From assembly GCA_020636645.1 (NCBI GenBank), contig JACJXO010000010.1:13145-77144 (forward strand): 64,000 nt of DNA, given 5' to 3'. The notes below the pieces were generated by a model, which was given only the letters and a program-made list of their open reading frames with translations, did not search any database and was not told where the DNA came from. This DNA comes from Chitinophagales bacterium (GTDB taxonomy: Bacteria; Bacteroidota; Bacteroidia; Chitinophagales; BACL12). This document shows positions 34,149 through 43,327 of this stretch, in pieces (position 1 is the stretch's first letter; every line of letters starts with the position of its first letter). The translations under genes and the position numbers were made by a program.

Positions 34149-34727
34149 TTACAGGTCCTCAAAGGCCTTACACAACGCCTGGAATATGTCATCAATGCTA
34201 CCTACTCCTTCAATTTCTCTGACCTTGTCATTGGCAGCATAATAAGACGCTACCGGTTCCGTCTTGGTGCGATATTCCTGCACGCGGTTGCGGATGGTAG
34301 CTTCGTCTGAATCGTCGCTGCGGCCACTGGTGAGTCCGCGGTTCAGAATACGTTTGGTCAGTTCTTCTTCATCTACTACGAGCGACAGCACGCCTGCAAT
34401 GGAAGTGTCTTTGTCTTCCATCAGTCTGTCTAATGCTTCTGCCTGTGCCACTGTTCTGGGGAAACCGTCAAAAATGATTCCTTCTTTGCCTTCTTCGCGG
34501 GCCGTATCAAAGCTTCCGCCAATCATACCGATGACCACAGCATCGGGTACAAGCTCGCCTCTATCCATGTATTGTTTGGCTTCCGTGCCCAGTACTGAGC
34601 CTTTCCGGATCTCTTCACGAAGAAGATCGCCGGTAGAGATGTGCAGCAGGTTAAAATGATCTTTCAGCATTGCGGCTTGGGTACCTTTTCCGCTACCCGG
34701 AGGACCAAAGAGAATGATGTTCTTCAT
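34149..34727 (-). CDS. adk: Adenylate kinase
   Basis: A 192-residue enzyme converting ATP and AMP to two ADP. It has P-loop GPPGSGKG (8-15), AMP-binding [14 protein letters not shown], and [14 protein letters not shown]. The LID region is short and has no zinc cysteines, as usual for the 190-residue bacteroidotal form. The ATG at 34727 is chosen over the in-frame upstream codon because [11 protein letters not shown] is the normal beginning. A perfect TACCTTTG box (minus strand, 34747-34754) lies 19 nt upstream. Confidence 0.97.
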   Translation of the reverse strand: MKNIILFGPPGSGKGTQAAMLKDHFNLLHISTGDLLREEIRKGSVLGTEAKQYMDRGELVPDAVVIGMIGGSFDTAREEGKEGIIFDGFPRTVAQAEALDRLMEDKDTSIAGVLSLVVDEEELTKRILNRGLTSGRSDDSDEATIRNRVQEYRTKTEPVASYYAANDKVREIEGVGSIDDIFQALCKAFEDL

Positions 34728-34746
34728 CGTCAGCTTCTTAGGAGTG

Positions 34747-34754
34747 CAAAGGTA
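34747..34754 (-). promoter_or_regulatory. TACCTTTG promoter box of adk-obgE
   Basis: A perfect TAnnTTTG on the minus strand, 19 nt before the adk start codon. The leader holds AAGAAG, a possible weak ribosome site. A TATTTTTG (34775-34782) on the plus strand is the divergent counterpart, for the gene at 34805. Confidence 0.5.
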
Positions 34755-34804
34755 CGCAATCAGAAGCCTTAAAATATTTTTGCTTTTCAATCGTCTTTAG
34801 GGTT

Positions 34805-35752
34805 ATGCAAACCATCATAGGTGCAGGTGGTACCATCGGAAAACCGCTTGCCAGAGAGCTGAAGCAATATACTCAGGCCATCAGACTGGTCAACCGGCAT
34901 CCGCAGCATGTGAACGGCGATGATGAACTTTTTTCTGCCGATGTGACCGATCCTGATATGCTGGATAAAGCAATAGCCGGCAGTGAGGTGGTCTATTGTA
35001 CCATAGGTTTCAAGTATGAGCTGAAGACCTGGCAGCAAACCTGGCCTTCTTTCATGAAACATCTCACAGCATCCTGTTTGAAACACGGCAGCAAACTGGT
35101 CTTCTTTGATAATGTGTACATGTATGCAGCTTCTTCCATTCCGGATATGAACGAAACCTCAGCTGTTGATCCTCCCAGCAAAAAAGGTCAGGTAAGGGCG
35201 GAAGTAGTAAGTATTCTGGAAGAAGCCGGAAGAAAGGGGCTGACATGGATCATTGCCAGAAGTGCAGATTTTTACGGCCCTGAGAACAGGCAGAGTGTGC
35301 TGGTGGAGACCGTGCTGAAAAATCAATTGAAGGGTAAAAAGGCCCAATGGCTGGGAAAGATTGACAAGGTGCATCAGTACACCTATACTCCTGACGCAGC
35401 GAAGGCAGTGGCCATGCTGGGTAATGCACCCGACACCTGGAATCAGGTCTGGCATCTGCCAACCGACCAGGTTTCGATGACCGCCAGAGAATGGGTCTCC
35501 TTATTTGCAGGATATACCGGAAGCAAAGACGGCATTCAGGTGGCTCCGCCCTGGATGGTCAGTGTCATGGGATGGTTCATGCCCATCATGAAAGAGATCC
35601 GGGAGATGATGTTTCAGAATATGCAGCACTACCGCTTTCATGATGAAAAGTTCATGCAACGTTTTCCTGATTTTAGAGTTACGCCGGCTGCCGAAGGTGT
35701 AGAGGAAACGGTAAAGTGGTTCAGAAATCATCCTCTGGAAGTGGGTGGCTGA
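34805..35752 (+). CDS. NAD(P)-dependent epimerase/reductase-like protein (atypical SDR)
   Basis: A 315-residue extended or atypical SDR. The nucleotide-binding GAGGTIG lies at the extreme N-terminus (6-12), then FSADVTDP, a FFDNVYMYA strand in place of the usual catalytic tyrosine strand, and IIARSADFYGPEN (about 150). YxxxK is not clear, so a classical epimerase reaction is uncertain. Related proteins are annotated as NAD-dependent epimerase/dehydratase family. It ends 1 bp before the convergent sugar dehydrogenase gene. Confidence 0.8.
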   Translation: MQTIIGAGGTIGKPLARELKQYTQAIRLVNRHPQHVNGDDELFSADVTDPDMLDKAIAGSEVVYCTIGFKYELKTWQQTWPSFMKHLTASCLKHGSKLVFFDNVYMYAASSIPDMNETSAVDPPSKKGQVRAEVVSILEEAGRKGLTWIIARSADFYGPENRQSVLVETVLKNQLKGKKAQWLGKIDKVHQYTYTPDAAKAVAMLGNAPDTWNQVWHLPTDQVSMTAREWVSLFAGYTGSKDGIQVAPPWMVSVMGWFMPIMKEIREMMFQNMQHYRFHDEKFMQRFPDFRVTPAAEGVEETVKWFRNHPLEVGG

Positions 35753-36841
35753 TCATCTGGCTGGCAGTAGATAGATATGATCATCTTCCTGTAATGGCAG
35801 AGCTTCTCTTCCATCTTTGTTGGAAGAGCAAAATACCAGGCTCCCGTCAGGTATCTGAATGATGTTACGCAATCTTTTGAAGGTACCGTCAAACAGCACC
35901 TGTTGCTCGTGTCCGTCAGTATCGAACACCAGTAGTTTCCTTCCCCGCAGGCAGGCGAACACCAGTTTTCCGCGAAGCGTTTCCGGTCCGTTTTCATTTA
36001 CCCACACCAAACCACCGGGTGCCCAGGTATCTTCTCCGCTATGTGCCAGTGGCGCAATACAGCCTTTCCGTTCATCATCTCCAGTTACCATCGGCCAACC
36101 GTAATTACCGCCTGCAATTATTTTATTGAGTTCATCGTGACAACACCAGCCGTTCAGTTCGCCGGAAGGACCGTGTTCTGTGGCATACAGTTGTCCTTGT
36201 TCACTCCATGCCAGTCCCTGCACATTGCGATGACCATAGCTGAACACGGCATTTCCAAAAGGATTACCATCCGCCGGAGTACCATTTCTGTCTATGCGCA
36301 GGATCTTTCCTGCCAGGCTGTTCCTGTCTTGTGCTAGGTCCGGTTGACGGGCATCGCCGGTGCCAACATAGAGAAAGCTGTCAGGGCCGAAGCGCAGGAT
36401 GCCGCCATCGTGAAATTTTGCATGTGGAATGCCGCTCAGAATGATGCTGTCCTGCCGGAGTGTATGGCCTTGCAACTGCAACCTGACCACCTGGTTACCG
36501 GCAGCAACAGTTTCATAAATATAAATATATGAATTGGATAAAAAATCAGGATCAGCGGCCAGTCCGAGCAGCCCGCCTTCTGCCTGGTCATTTACCTGTC
36601 GTTCCATGAGAACTGTAACCATTCCTGATGTCCTGTTCAGGAGGCATATGGCACCGTCACGCTGGTTGAAGAGAAGGTTGCCATCTGGTAACAGATCCAT
36701 GCCCCATGGAACATGCAGACCTGATGCCAGTACAGATAAGGTGTCTGCCGTTGATGGAATTACGTTCCGGGTGTTGGCAGCAGGCCGGCAGGCAAAACTG
36801 CCCCACGCCAGCAGCAGAAGTGTTGCATTGCGCAATAGCAT
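35753..36841 (-). CDS. PQQ-dependent aldose sugar dehydrogenase-like lipoprotein
   Basis: A 362-residue six-bladed propeller protein of the soluble glucose dehydrogenase/YliI family: LHVPWGMDLLPDG near 42, HRNVQGLAW near 210, TEHGPSGELNG and GGNYGWP. The conserved His/Arg/Gly residues of the PQQ pocket appear kept. The N-terminal signal ends in GSFAC, so it is probably a lipoprotein facing the periplasm or surface. Such enzymes oxidise aldoses and pass electrons to a respiratory acceptor; a role with the distant cytochrome c is only a guess. A TACCTTGG box (36846-36853, minus) sits just before the start. Confidence 0.87.
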   Translation of the reverse strand: MLLRNATLLLLAWGSFACRPAANTRNVIPSTADTLSVLASGLHVPWGMDLLPDGNLLFNQRDGAICLLNRTSGMVTVLMERQVNDQAEGGLLGLAADPDFLSNSYIYIYETVAAGNQVVRLQLQGHTLRQDSIILSGIPHAKFHDGGILRFGPDSFLYVGTGDARQPDLAQDRNSLAGKILRIDRNGTPADGNPFGNAVFSYGHRNVQGLAWSEQGQLYATEHGPSGELNGWCCHDELNKIIAGGNYGWPMVTGDDERKGCIAPLAHSGEDTWAPGGLVWVNENGPETLRGKLVFACLRGRKLLVFDTDGHEQQVLFDGTFKRLRNIIQIPDGSLVFCSSNKDGREALPLQEDDHIYLLPAR

Positions 36842-36887
36842 ATTCCAAGGTACGTTTTTTCAGGCAGGGGTATTCCTGTTTGAACCG

Positions 36888-36895
36888 TATCTTTA
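36888..36895 (+). promoter_or_regulatory. TATCTTTA promoter box
   Basis: A TAnnTTTA box 4 nt before the ATG at 36900. Together with the minus-strand TACCTTGG near 36850, it makes a compact divergent promoter region of under 60 bp. Confidence 0.45.
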
Positions 36896-36899
36896 GTCC

Positions 36900-37283
36900 A
36901 TGTACAAATACATATTAGGAGCATTTTTTACATTCATGGCGGTCATGTTTGTGCGTTGCGGAGAAGTGACCGAGATAGATGAACTCGTCAAACAAACGGA
37001 GCGGGTGCAGATCGTTTACAATACCAACCTTGGTGCTTACCAGGACATCACAGACAAAAAAGAGATCAGGGCATTTTCAGATTACATACTGGATGAACCT
37101 ACTCCTTTGTACAAGTGCGGATATGACGGTTACATGATCTTCTTTACCGAGCATGGCAGTGTACGGATGGATTTCAACTTGCAGGATGATTGCATACATG
37201 TGTTGTATCCGTACGGAGAGACATTGCAAACCAGGCTGATATCTAAAGAAGGTGTAGCATACCTGCGTTCACAAGCTCCCTGA
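36900..37283 (+). CDS. Hypothetical lipoprotein
   Basis: A 127-residue protein with a lipoprotein signal (ILGAFFTFMAVMFVRCG, lipobox cysteine at 20). The mature part is mixed alpha/beta and includes KCGYDGYMIFFTEHGSVRMDF. I do not recognise the family. The next gene starts 4 bp after the stop, so the two are probably co-transcribed. Confidence 0.7.
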   Translation: MYKYILGAFFTFMAVMFVRCGEVTEIDELVKQTERVQIVYNTNLGAYQDITDKKEIRAFSDYILDEPTPLYKCGYDGYMIFFTEHGSVRMDFNLQDDCIHVLYPYGETLQTRLISKEGVAYLRSQAP

Positions 37284-37286
37284 TCC

Positions 37287-38036
37287 ATGGCCGGCAAAGC
37301 ACAGTTTCCCAGAGTTCCTACTCTCTTGCTGATGAACCTGTTTCCGCTGGCTGGAGTCTTGTTCTTCAACTGGAGTTTTTTTGCCATCATATATATCTAC
37401 TGGTGGGAAACGGTCATTCTGAGTTTCTTTAATGTGCTTAAGATGGCCAAGGCAGCTAAGCGGGCAGAGGCAAGGCCAAACGTGACCATCAACGGGGCAC
37501 CGGAAACAGAGTCTATACGCAACAATAAGCCCCTGATCATGGTAACCTACATGGGAACCCGGGCATTCATCCTTTTCATTTACCTGGTTTTTATTCTCGT
37601 TTTTATTGGTATGTACCAGGGAAACCGTCCGGGACAACCCAGTATGGGCGAGATCATTTTGTTCATGGATCCATTCATGAAAGCAGGTATTGTGGCTGTG
37701 CTTATTTATTATCTGACAGATTACCTGGTATGGCGGTTTACCGGCGACTGGCAGGAAACCACTGCAGCATCACTGGCCATGCCTTTTGACGGGCGTTCCA
37801 TTGTCATGCATGTGGTCATTGTGCTGGGGGCAGTTAGCACGGCCTTTCTGGGTGAAACCCTCTTTGGTTCTGAGCAGAAAGCAGCACCAATTTTATTTGC
37901 CAGTTTTTTTGTGATCATGAAGACTGCTGTGGATCTCTGGGCAGAATCAGGTAAGAAAGACAGAGAAACCGTAGTATTGGAGACCCTCGGAAAGAAACGC
38001 GGGAACGATGATGCCCGCCCTACCACACAGGGTTAA
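37287..38036 (+). CDS. DUF6498-type multi-pass membrane protein
   Basis: A 249-residue membrane protein with about six hydrophobic segments. The start of the domain (WSFFAIIYIYWWETVILSFFNVLKM) matches the pattern of the DUF6498 family. A 45-residue polar loop follows (38-85 region). Function unknown. Its stop overlaps the 3' end of hpt on the other strand by 4 bp. Confidence 0.75.
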   Translation: MAGKAQFPRVPTLLLMNLFPLAGVLFFNWSFFAIIYIYWWETVILSFFNVLKMAKAAKRAEARPNVTINGAPETESIRNNKPLIMVTYMGTRAFILFIYLVFILVFIGMYQGNRPGQPSMGEIILFMDPFMKAGIVAVLIYYLTDYLVWRFTGDWQETTAASLAMPFDGRSIVMHVVIVLGAVSTAFLGETLFGSEQKAAPILFASFFVIMKTAVDLWAESGKKDRETVVLETLGKKRGNDDARPTTQG

Positions 38037-38548
38037 TCCTGTAATAGTTCGAAGATCTGAGGAAGGTTGCGATAGCGACCGTCCAGATCCAGTCCGTACC
38101 CTACAACGAACAGGTCTTCCACATCCAGTCCATACAGATCTGCATCTGCTTCATGTGGCACAAGCTTGTTGAGCAGCGCTGCTGAAGTAACTGATGCAGC
38201 ACCGCACCCGGCAGTTTCTTTTTTAAGCCATGCCATGGTAGTACCGCTGTCAACAATATCTTCCAGTATGACCACATGTCTGTTGGTCAGATCCGGTATT
38301 CTGCTGCTGTCTGCATCAAGCACAAAACGTGTAGTGCCACTGTAGCTTTTCACGTCAATAAATGCCAGGGTGCAGGGGTGTATGAATTGTTTGAGCAGGT
38401 CTGTGGCGAACATGTATGCACCGTTCATGACCACAAGGAACAGCGGATCCTTTTCTGCAAATCTTTGGTTAAGCTGATCGGCCAGCATGCCAACGGCTGC
38501 TTCGATCTGATCCTTGCTGAACAGCAGCCGGAGCCTGTGAGGTTGCAT
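38033..38548 (-). CDS. hpt: Hypoxanthine phosphoribosyltransferase
   Basis: A 171-residue purine salvage enzyme joining hypoxanthine or guanine to PRPP. The PRPP motif VVILEDIVDSGTT (92-104) is complete. The FIDVKSYSGT loop (64-72) and VPHEADADLYGLDVEDLFVVGYGLD, which holds the base-binding region, are also present. The ATG at 38548 is chosen over an upstream TTG because it lies 3 nt after a perfect TATCTTTG box. Confidence 0.95.
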   Translation of the reverse strand: MQPHRLRLLFSKDQIEAAVGMLADQLNQRFAEKDPLFLVVMNGAYMFATDLLKQFIHPCTLAFIDVKSYSGTTRFVLDADSSRIPDLTNRHVVILEDIVDSGTTMAWLKKETAGCGAASVTSAALLNKLVPHEADADLYGLDVEDLFVVGYGLDLDGRYRNLPQIFELLQD

Positions 38549-38551
38549 GCC

Positions 38552-38559
38552 CAAAGATA
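38552..38559 (-). promoter_or_regulatory. TATCTTTG promoter box of hpt
   Basis: A perfect TAnnTTTG on the minus strand, 3 nt before the start codon at 38548. It lies in the 15-bp gap after the glucosaminidase gene of the same direction. Confidence 0.5.
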
Positions 38560-38563
38560 GGCC

Positions 38564-39928
38564 TTACTCCCTGTAACCTATGATAAGCTGCTGGCCTGCT
38601 TTAATGGTGTTATCACCCAGCTGATTCCAGGACTTCAGGTTATCTACCGTTGTATTGAACACACGTGCCAGTCCGTATAGAGTTTCCTGTGGTTCCACAT
38701 AATGATAGAGCGGAACCGGCAGTTCTTCAGCAACAAGGAATGGTTTAACGCTCATGACATCAGGAATGACCGGATCGGTATCCAGTCTGGCGCCAGGCGA
38801 TTCACTTTTTCTGGGTGCACCGGACTCTTCAAATTCCATCAGGATCTCATTTTTCTTTCGCTGTTCTTCTTCCTGCTGTTCCAGTGCTTTTTTATCGTCT
38901 GCTTCTTTCTGACGGCGCATTTCTTCCCGCTTTTCCTTATCGTTCAGTTCTTTCACTTTGTCCAGTAACATAGGGGCGGTCTCCCTTTCCTTGCGCAGAT
39001 AGATGAGCTGACCGGCAGCAGGTTCCTGACCCGGAGTGAGCAGGTTGTATTTATACAGGCGATCCAGTCTGACACCTTCATCACGGCTGATGGTCCACAT
39101 GGTCTCTCCTGATTCTACCTTATGGTATTTGGTGAGGCCTTTTTTGCGTTTGGGTTGCAGGTAAACGTACGTACCCGGTTCCAGTTTTTCTGTTCCGGTC
39201 ATGTTGTTGTATTCCAACAGACGTTTCATGCGGATGTTATGTCTTTCAGACAGGAGCTCAAGTGTTTCACCGGGGTTGACCACTACCGTTGGAATGCGGT
39301 TGTAGTAGAAAACAGCGGTAGTTTGATTGGTGGCATCTTTTTTATCTGCATCACTCTTCTTCTCTTCCTTGCTCTTGTCAACTTTCTTATGCTCTTCCAT
39401 GGCCAGCAGCTGGTCTGGGCTGAGCTCGTCATATTCATATAGTTTATAGTCTTCTATCAGGGCAATGAGCCTGTCAGCATACTGCGGATTGGTGGCATAC
39501 CCGGCTGCCTTCAGCCCTTTGGCCCAGCCTTTGTAATCATTGGGATCCAGTTCGAACAAACCTGCATAACGCTGCCGGGTAAGCAGGAACATGGAATGGT
39601 CACGATAGGACTCTTCCGGATTGGAATATTTTCTGAAACATTCTCCTTTGGCATCATCATCATGATAGACTCTTTCACCATCCCACCCATCATGGCATTT
39701 GATGCCGAAGTGATTATTGGATTCAGAGGCAAGCTGACTGCGTCCGGCTCCTGATTCCAGTATGCCCTGCGCCAGGGTAATGCTGGCAGGTATGCCATGG
39801 TTGATCATTTCTTCTACCGCGATATACCGGTAGCGTTCAATGTAGGCCAGTACCGCCTCATTCGGATCGCCGGGAAACAGTGAGAACTGCCCCGTCAGCA
39901 GGGTAAATGCCAACAGTGTATTCTTCAT
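38564..39928 (-). CDS. Glucosaminidase (peptidoglycan hydrolase) with LysM repeats
   Basis: A 454-residue exported protein. After the signal peptide, residues about 20-170 form a FlgJ/Bax-like glucosaminidase domain (ITLAQGILESGAGRSQLA, NNHFGIKCHDGWDGERVYHDDD). Three LysM peptidoglycan-binding repeats follow (starting near VVNPGETLELLSERHNI, YHKVESGETMWTISRD and YVEPQETLYGLARVFNT), separated by a charged K/E/Q linker around 330-380. The catalytic glutamate is probably E in LESGAG. It probably remodels peptidoglycan in growth or division. The ATG at 39928 opens a standard signal peptide (MKNTLLAFTLLTGQ). Confidence 0.92.
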   Translation of the reverse strand: MKNTLLAFTLLTGQFSLFPGDPNEAVLAYIERYRYIAVEEMINHGIPASITLAQGILESGAGRSQLASESNNHFGIKCHDGWDGERVYHDDDAKGECFRKYSNPEESYRDHSMFLLTRQRYAGLFELDPNDYKGWAKGLKAAGYATNPQYADRLIALIEDYKLYEYDELSPDQLLAMEEHKKVDKSKEEKKSDADKKDATNQTTAVFYYNRIPTVVVNPGETLELLSERHNIRMKRLLEYNNMTGTEKLEPGTYVYLQPKRKKGLTKYHKVESGETMWTISRDEGVRLDRLYKYNLLTPGQEPAAGQLIYLRKERETAPMLLDKVKELNDKEKREEMRRQKEADDKKALEQQEEEQRKKNEILMEFEESGAPRKSESPGARLDTDPVIPDVMSVKPFLVAEELPVPLYHYVEPQETLYGLARVFNTTVDNLKSWNQLGDNTIKAGQQLIIGYRE

Positions 39929-40011
39929 AGTATTGCAGGCATAGAAGCCCATTCAAAACTACTTGTAGAAACGCCTGGGGCATTTGGCTATTATCCATAA
40001 AAAAATGTGCT

Positions 40012-40653
40012 TTATCCATTTTTCCGAACAATCATGATGCCATCACGAACAGAAAGCAGCACATTTTCTACCCGTTCATCGGCCTGCACGAGTTCATTGA
40101 ATGCTCTGATGGCCGTAGTGTCCTTGTCTGTGGCTTCTTCCACCACTTTTCCGCTCCATAGTACATTATCTGCCAGGATCCATCCGCCCGCAGGCACCTT
40201 ATCTATGACCAGTTCATAGTATCTGGAATAGTTGCGTTTGTCTGCATCAATGAAAACGAGGTCAAATGGTCCGGAAAGTTCCGGGATGATCCGGGTGGCA
40301 TCTCCGGTCCGGATATCGAATTTTTCTGTGAGTCCTGCTGCATCCACATAGCGACGCACCATGGAGCTGAGTTCTTCGTTGATGTCTATGGTGGTGATCG
40401 TCCCTCCTTCCACCAGTCCTTTCGCCATACAGATGCCGCTGTAACCCGTGTAGGTGCCGATCTCCAGGATGCGTTTCGGCCTGATCATCGTGCTGATGAA
40501 TTCCAGGAATTTTCCCTGCACTGCTCCGCTCAGCATGCGTGGCTGGAGTACTTTCAGGTGGGTTTCGCGGTCCAGCTGCTGCAGGTGTTCGTCCGGTTTG
40601 CTGCTGTGCTGTTCTATATATGCATCGAGTGATGGGGGCAGGATATAGGTCAT
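40012..40653 (-). CDS. Class I O-methyltransferase (CCoAOMT-like family 3)
   Basis: A 213-residue protein close to bacterial catechol-type O-methyltransferases. It has the SAM site EIGTYTGYSGICMA (about 61-74), TTIDINEEL, and the metal-binding DLVFIDADKRNYSRYYE (about 134-150) with LADNVLWSG. These enzymes methylate hydroxyl groups of catechols or phenolics and need a divalent cation. The substrate is unknown. Transcribed towards the glucosaminidase gene, with an 83-bp gap. Confidence 0.9.
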   Translation of the reverse strand: MTYILPPSLDAYIEQHSSKPDEHLQQLDRETHLKVLQPRMLSGAVQGKFLEFISTMIRPKRILEIGTYTGYSGICMAKGLVEGGTITTIDINEELSSMVRRYVDAAGLTEKFDIRTGDATRIIPELSGPFDLVFIDADKRNYSRYYELVIDKVPAGGWILADNVLWSGKVVEEATDKDTTAIRAFNELVQADERVENVLLSVRDGIMIVRKNG

Positions 40654-40717
40654 GATCTGACAATACTATAACATAAAGCAGATAAACTATGCATACTTTT
40701 ATTCTTAAACAGATCAT

Positions 40718-42274
40718 ATGCGTTTCGTTTTACTTTTAACCATTTCTTTGCTGTCATTCACGGTATCAGCACAACTGAACATTACATGGGTGTCATCATT
40801 GCCTTATTCTCAGCTCAGCAGCTTATGGGGATACACTGCTCCTGACAATACGGAGTATGCATTGGTAGGGGCATACAACGGCCTTTCTATTGTGAGTCTG
40901 GCTGACCCTGCTGCCCCTGAAGAACTATTCTTTGTAGAAGGTGCAGAAAGTGCCTGGCGAGAAGTCAAAACATTCGGCCATTATGCCTATGTGACCAATG
41001 AGACCGGTGGCGGCCTGCTGATCGTAGATCTGCAGGATCTGCCCGGCGCCATTGATACGGTCTCATATGCAGGTACAGCAGATCATCCCTTTACTACGGC
41101 TCATACACTTTTTGTTGATGAGAACGGCATACTTTATCTGTTCGGATACAATGTGGTCTTTGGACTCACAGGAGCCTATATGCTGGACCTGAACACTGAT
41201 CCAATGAACCCGGACTTTGTGGCTGTGTATGAAGACCACTATATACATGATGCGTTTGTTCGCAATGATACCATGTGGGCCGCTGAGATCTATGACGGTC
41301 GGTTCGAGGTATTGGATATCAGTGATAAAACATCTTTCCTGTCGCTGGGATATGCTGAGACCTATGGAGTGGCCACGCACAATTGTGAGCCGGATGCCAG
41401 TGGCAATATCCTTTTCACTACTGATGAGATATTCAACGGATATATCACTTCTTTTGATATCAGTGATCTGACTGACATCCAGGAACTGGACCGGTATAAG
41501 CATGGTGATACGGCTCTGGCCATACCACACAATGTACGGGTACTGGGTGATTTTCTGGTAGCTTCTCATTACAGTGAGGGGGTTGTCATTCTCGATGCTT
41601 CCCGCCCCGGCCTGCTGGTAGAAACCGGTCACTATGATACCAATCCTGCTGGTCCTGATGCATTCTTTGAAGGTGCCTGGGAGGTTTACCCTTATTTGCC
41701 ATCCGGTTTGCTGATCGTTTCTGATATTCAGGAGGGGTTGCAGGTTCTGCAACCGGAGTATGTTTATGCTGCCTTTCTGGAAGGTGTTGTGACCGATGAA
41801 GTTACCGGGGCATCCATCCCATTGGCTACAATTGAATTGACCGGTACCACTGCAACGGCACAGGCTGACCTGTTGGGTCAGTTTGAATTGGGCTATCATT
41901 CTGCCGGCATCTATGATGTGAGTGTTTCTGCTCCCGGATGCAGCACCAGGGTCTTTGCTGATGTAGAACTGGAAAACGGTGTCACTGCTATACTGGATGC
42001 TGCTCTGGACTGCGGTACAGTTGCACTGCCAGCGGTACCCGATTGTAGCGGATGGCTGGCCGGGACTGACCACAGCACCGGATCAGTATGGATCCAGAAC
42101 TACTGTACAGAGAGTAATACCACCTGCACCATGACCGACCTGAATGGCAGAATGATCTGGTCTGGAAGCGTATCAGGTACAGATCGTTATCAGATTCCTG
42201 TTACCACACCACCCGGCATTTACTTTCTTGCTGATCAGTTGGGCCAGACACGTTCCGTTACGGTCATGCATTAA
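40718..42274 (+). CDS. Choice-of-anchor B family secreted protein
   Basis: A 518-residue exported protein (signal VLLLTISLLSFTVSAQ). Residues 20-345 are LVIVD-type propeller repeats of the choice-of-anchor B family (ALVGAYNGLSIVSLADP, YAYVTNETGGGLLIVDLQD, IHDAFVRNDTMWAAEIYDG). A carboxypeptidase regulatory-like fold follows at about 348-430 (LEGVVTDEVTGASIPLATI). The last 75 residues look like a degenerate T9SS sorting domain (CTMTDLNGRMIWSG, GIYFLADQLG). Surface exposure by the Por system is likely; function unknown. Confidence 0.87.
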   Translation: MRFVLLLTISLLSFTVSAQLNITWVSSLPYSQLSSLWGYTAPDNTEYALVGAYNGLSIVSLADPAAPEELFFVEGAESAWREVKTFGHYAYVTNETGGGLLIVDLQDLPGAIDTVSYAGTADHPFTTAHTLFVDENGILYLFGYNVVFGLTGAYMLDLNTDPMNPDFVAVYEDHYIHDAFVRNDTMWAAEIYDGRFEVLDISDKTSFLSLGYAETYGVATHNCEPDASGNILFTTDEIFNGYITSFDISDLTDIQELDRYKHGDTALAIPHNVRVLGDFLVASHYSEGVVILDASRPGLLVETGHYDTNPAGPDAFFEGAWEVYPYLPSGLLIVSDIQEGLQVLQPEYVYAAFLEGVVTDEVTGASIPLATIELTGTTATAQADLLGQFELGYHSAGIYDVSVSAPGCSTRVFADVELENGVTAILDAALDCGTVALPAVPDCSGWLAGTDHSTGSVWIQNYCTESNTTCTMTDLNGRMIWSGSVSGTDRYQIPVTTPPGIYFLADQLGQTRSVTVMH

Positions 42275-42322
42275 GATTGCATAAAAGTTGCTGCCTGCAT
42301 CTGTATTCGGGGCAATTTCTCT

Positions 42323-42330
42323 TTTCTTTG
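42323..42330 (+). promoter_or_regulatory. TTTCTTTG promoter-like box
   Basis: One mismatch to TAnnTTTG, 4 nt before the ATG at 42335. It supports this start over the ATG six bases later. Confidence 0.35.
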
Positions 42331-42334
42331 CACT

Positions 42335-43327
42335 ATGAAAATGAGATGGCTTCTTCTGCTTTGCCTCTACGCCGGAATGGTTCAGGCGCAGCTGCTGCCA
42401 TCTTATGGAGATTCACGCACCGCTACCACCGGCTGGCAGTTTCTGAAAGTGGTGCCCGATGCCCGATCTGCAGGAATGGGTGAGGCCTTCCTCGCTGTGG
42501 CAGATGATATGGGATCCGTGTACTGGAATGCAGCAGGTCTGAGTAAGCTGGATACCAGTCGCTGGCACACCATGCTGGCACATACTGCATATCCTGCTTC
42601 CATCAATCAGTATTACGGAGCACTGGCCTGGCGACTGAACTCCAACACATTATTTGCAGGAAGCCTGCAGTATTTTGACGCCGGTTCCATGCCGGTCACC
42701 ACAGAATTTCAGCCCGCCGGAAACGGCATGACCTTTCACCCGGTCAATATGGCTCTGGGCGCCAGCTGGTCGCAGGTACTGACCGATGCATTCAGTTTCG
42801 GTGTGACCCTGAAATATGTAAGGGAAGATATTGCTGACGTGCACAACCAGAACATGCTGTTCGATCTGGGCTTCCGGTATGATATCGGTATTGCCCGGAC
42901 CCGTTTTGCCGTGGCACTCACCAACTTCGGGTTCAATACAACGCCCGATGGTTCCATACCTGTACTGTCCATTACCGATACCACCGTCATCGTGCAGGCC
43001 GAAGATGTTGGGGTTCCCACCATTTTTCGTCTTGGATTTGCCTGGGATGCACTGGCTTCAGAGACCCATCAACTCACCGCTGCAGCCCAGCTCAACCATC
43101 CCACAGATAACAATGAGACCTATTCTATCGGACTGGAATACGGCTGGAAGAAACTGCTTTTTGTGCGAAGCGGGTATCAGTTCGCCACTGACCTCGCAGC
43201 CTGGCCCTCGTTCGGATTCGGTGTCAGGGTGCCGCGTTATTTTGGTACGGTACAACTGGATTACGGATTTCAATATATGAACAGGCTGGGAACGGTCAAC
43301 CGCATCGGTCTGCAATTATCTCTATGA
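42335..43327 (+). CDS. PorV/PorQ-family outer-membrane beta-barrel protein
   Basis: A 330-residue protein with a signal peptide (LLLLCLYAGMVQAQ) and the family signature after it: VVPDARSAGMGEAFLAVADD (about 37-56), then NAAGLSKLD. Many alternating beta strands of a FadL-like barrel follow, ending in an aromatic-poor strand (RIGLQLSL). PorV shuttles or anchors T9SS cargo at the outer membrane; PorQ-type members have other roles. The sequence does not decide which. Its stop overlaps the next start (ATGA), pairing it with an NHL-like lipoprotein. Confidence 0.88.
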   Translation: MKMRWLLLLCLYAGMVQAQLLPSYGDSRTATTGWQFLKVVPDARSAGMGEAFLAVADDMGSVYWNAAGLSKLDTSRWHTMLAHTAYPASINQYYGALAWRLNSNTLFAGSLQYFDAGSMPVTTEFQPAGNGMTFHPVNMALGASWSQVLTDAFSFGVTLKYVREDIADVHNQNMLFDLGFRYDIGIARTRFAVALTNFGFNTTPDGSIPVLSITDTTVIVQAEDVGVPTIFRLGFAWDALASETHQLTAAAQLNHPTDNNETYSIGLEYGWKKLLFVRSGYQFATDLAAWPSFGFGVRVPRYFGTVQLDYGFQYMNRLGTVNRIGLQLSL